A stretch of DNA of 64,000 nt, taken from Capnocytophaga sputigena. Its GTDB lineage: Bacteria > Bacteroidota > Bacteroidia > Flavobacteriales > Flavobacteriaceae. Within the stretch, counting starts at the first letter, position 1; each line of letters begins with the position of its first letter. Positions 63,618-64,000 of this stretch are shown one piece after another. The translations under genes and the position numbers were made by a program. The notes below the pieces were generated by a model, which saw only the letters and a list, made by a program, of their open reading frames with translations, searched no databases and was not told where the DNA came from. Location: contig NZ_UAVP01000008.1 in assembly GCF_900446695.1 (NCBI RefSeq), positions 1 to 64,000 on the forward strand. Direction: 5' to 3'.

Positions 63618-64000
63618 CTAAACTCCTGTGTAGTTCTCGGGGGTGATGACTTTTAGTTCAGCCTTTACATCTTCACTTACTTCCAAGGTATCGATAAAAC
63701 TGCTGATAGTCTCGGCTGTGATAGCGGTATTGGTGCGCGTGAGAGCTTTGAGGGCTTCATACGGATTAGGATAGCCTTCACGACGCAAAATCGTTTGGAT
63801 AGCCTCGGCTACTACTGCCCAATGGTCTTGTAAATCTTGGCGGATTTTATCTTCGTTTAAAAGGAGTTTGTTGAGTCCTTTGAGGGTAGATTGCAGGGCG
63901 ATGAGTATATGACCAAAAGGCACCCCTACATTGCGCAATACTGTACTATCGGTGAGGTCGCGCTGCAGGCGGGAAATAGGCAATTTCGCCGATAAATGCT
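63618..64000 (-). CDS. purB: Adenylosuccinate lyase, C-terminal part (5' end outside window)
   Basis: Frame is open to the window edge; about 127 residues are visible. KLPISRLQRDLTDSTVLRN split, then GLNKLLLNEDKIRQDL and a helical C-terminal domain ending in PENYTGV match PurB of the E. coli type. The enzyme splits SAICAR and adenylosuccinate in purine synthesis. Incomplete because the window ends. Confidence 0.92.
   Translation of the reverse strand, partial: HLSAKLPISRLQRDLTDSTVLRNVGVPFGHILIALQSTLKGLNKLLLNEDKIRQDLQDHWAVVAEAIQTILRREGYPNPYEALKALTRTNTAITAETISSFIDTLEVSEDVKAELKVITPENYTGV

Overview
The window looks like a chromosomal segment of a low-GC member of the Bacteroidota, most probably a Flavobacteriia genus such as Capnocytophaga. 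Evidence: genes lack purine-rich Shine-Dalgarno sites, and about fifteen intergenic regions carry the Bacteroidota promoter pattern TTTG - 19/20 nt - TAnnTTTG. Gene content agrees: TamL lipoprotein-type Omp85, an HU-CCDC81/SPOR protein, WG-repeat proteins, DUF6688, and a tmRNA tag ending in ALAA. The genus is an inference; no database was searched.

Layout. 1-1800: 5' three quarters of a 16S rRNA gene (minus strand) with its promoter, then a G-rich degenerate repeat. 1800-11570: eleven minus-strand genes from one promoter, a complete TerD/TelA/TerY-P stress module (three TerD proteins, TelA, an unknown coiled-coil partner, a small membrane protein, two vWA proteins, a TerY-like vWA/zinc-ribbon protein, a PP2C phosphatase and a protein kinase). 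11.7-16.6 kb: fhs, then a scarred zone with a broken nuclease-toxin-like fragment, two related IS remnants and WG-repeat genes, one interrupted. 16.6-22.1 kb: lactonase-fold protein, an ammonia-lyase homologue without its MIO motif, a membrane protein and lnt. 22.3-29.5 kb (plus strand): small membrane proteins, a Ca2+-type P-ATPase, a SUKH protein, LemA and a TPM-domain protein. 29.6-38.1 kb (minus): an rRNA methyltransferase-like SpoU enzyme, sppA, cysH, a DUF3298 protein, a DtxR regulator, a thioesterase and an HU/SPOR protein transcribed behind tRNA-Arg(CCU). 38.4-44 kb: prmC, a GH73/LysM glucosaminidase, a PLP enzyme, a lipoprotein, a MacB-like permease and tmRNA. 44.2-49.4 kb: a universal stress protein and four tandem paralogous lipoproteins plus two small envelope proteins. 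49.6-54.3 kb (plus): rimP-nusA-infB behind an attenuator-like hairpin. 54.4-57.7 kb: tamL and a LytTR regulator. 57.7-64 kb: a second SpoU methyltransferase, DUF6688, a structured non-coding RNA candidate, a decayed gene, a lipoprotein, a DUF6884/GIY-YIG fusion divergent from a regulator, and the 3' end of purB.

The most system-like region is the Ter operon. It combines calcium-binding TerD proteins, the membrane-associated TelA, and a phospho-signalling triad (kinase, phosphatase, vWA scaffold) in one transcription unit. The second most interesting locus is the DUF6884/GIY-YIG gene facing a helix-turn-helix-like regulator across a short region of repeated TGTACA sites. The rest is largely housekeeping, with envelope maintenance (Lnt, TamL, SppA, GH73, HU/SPOR) strongly represented.
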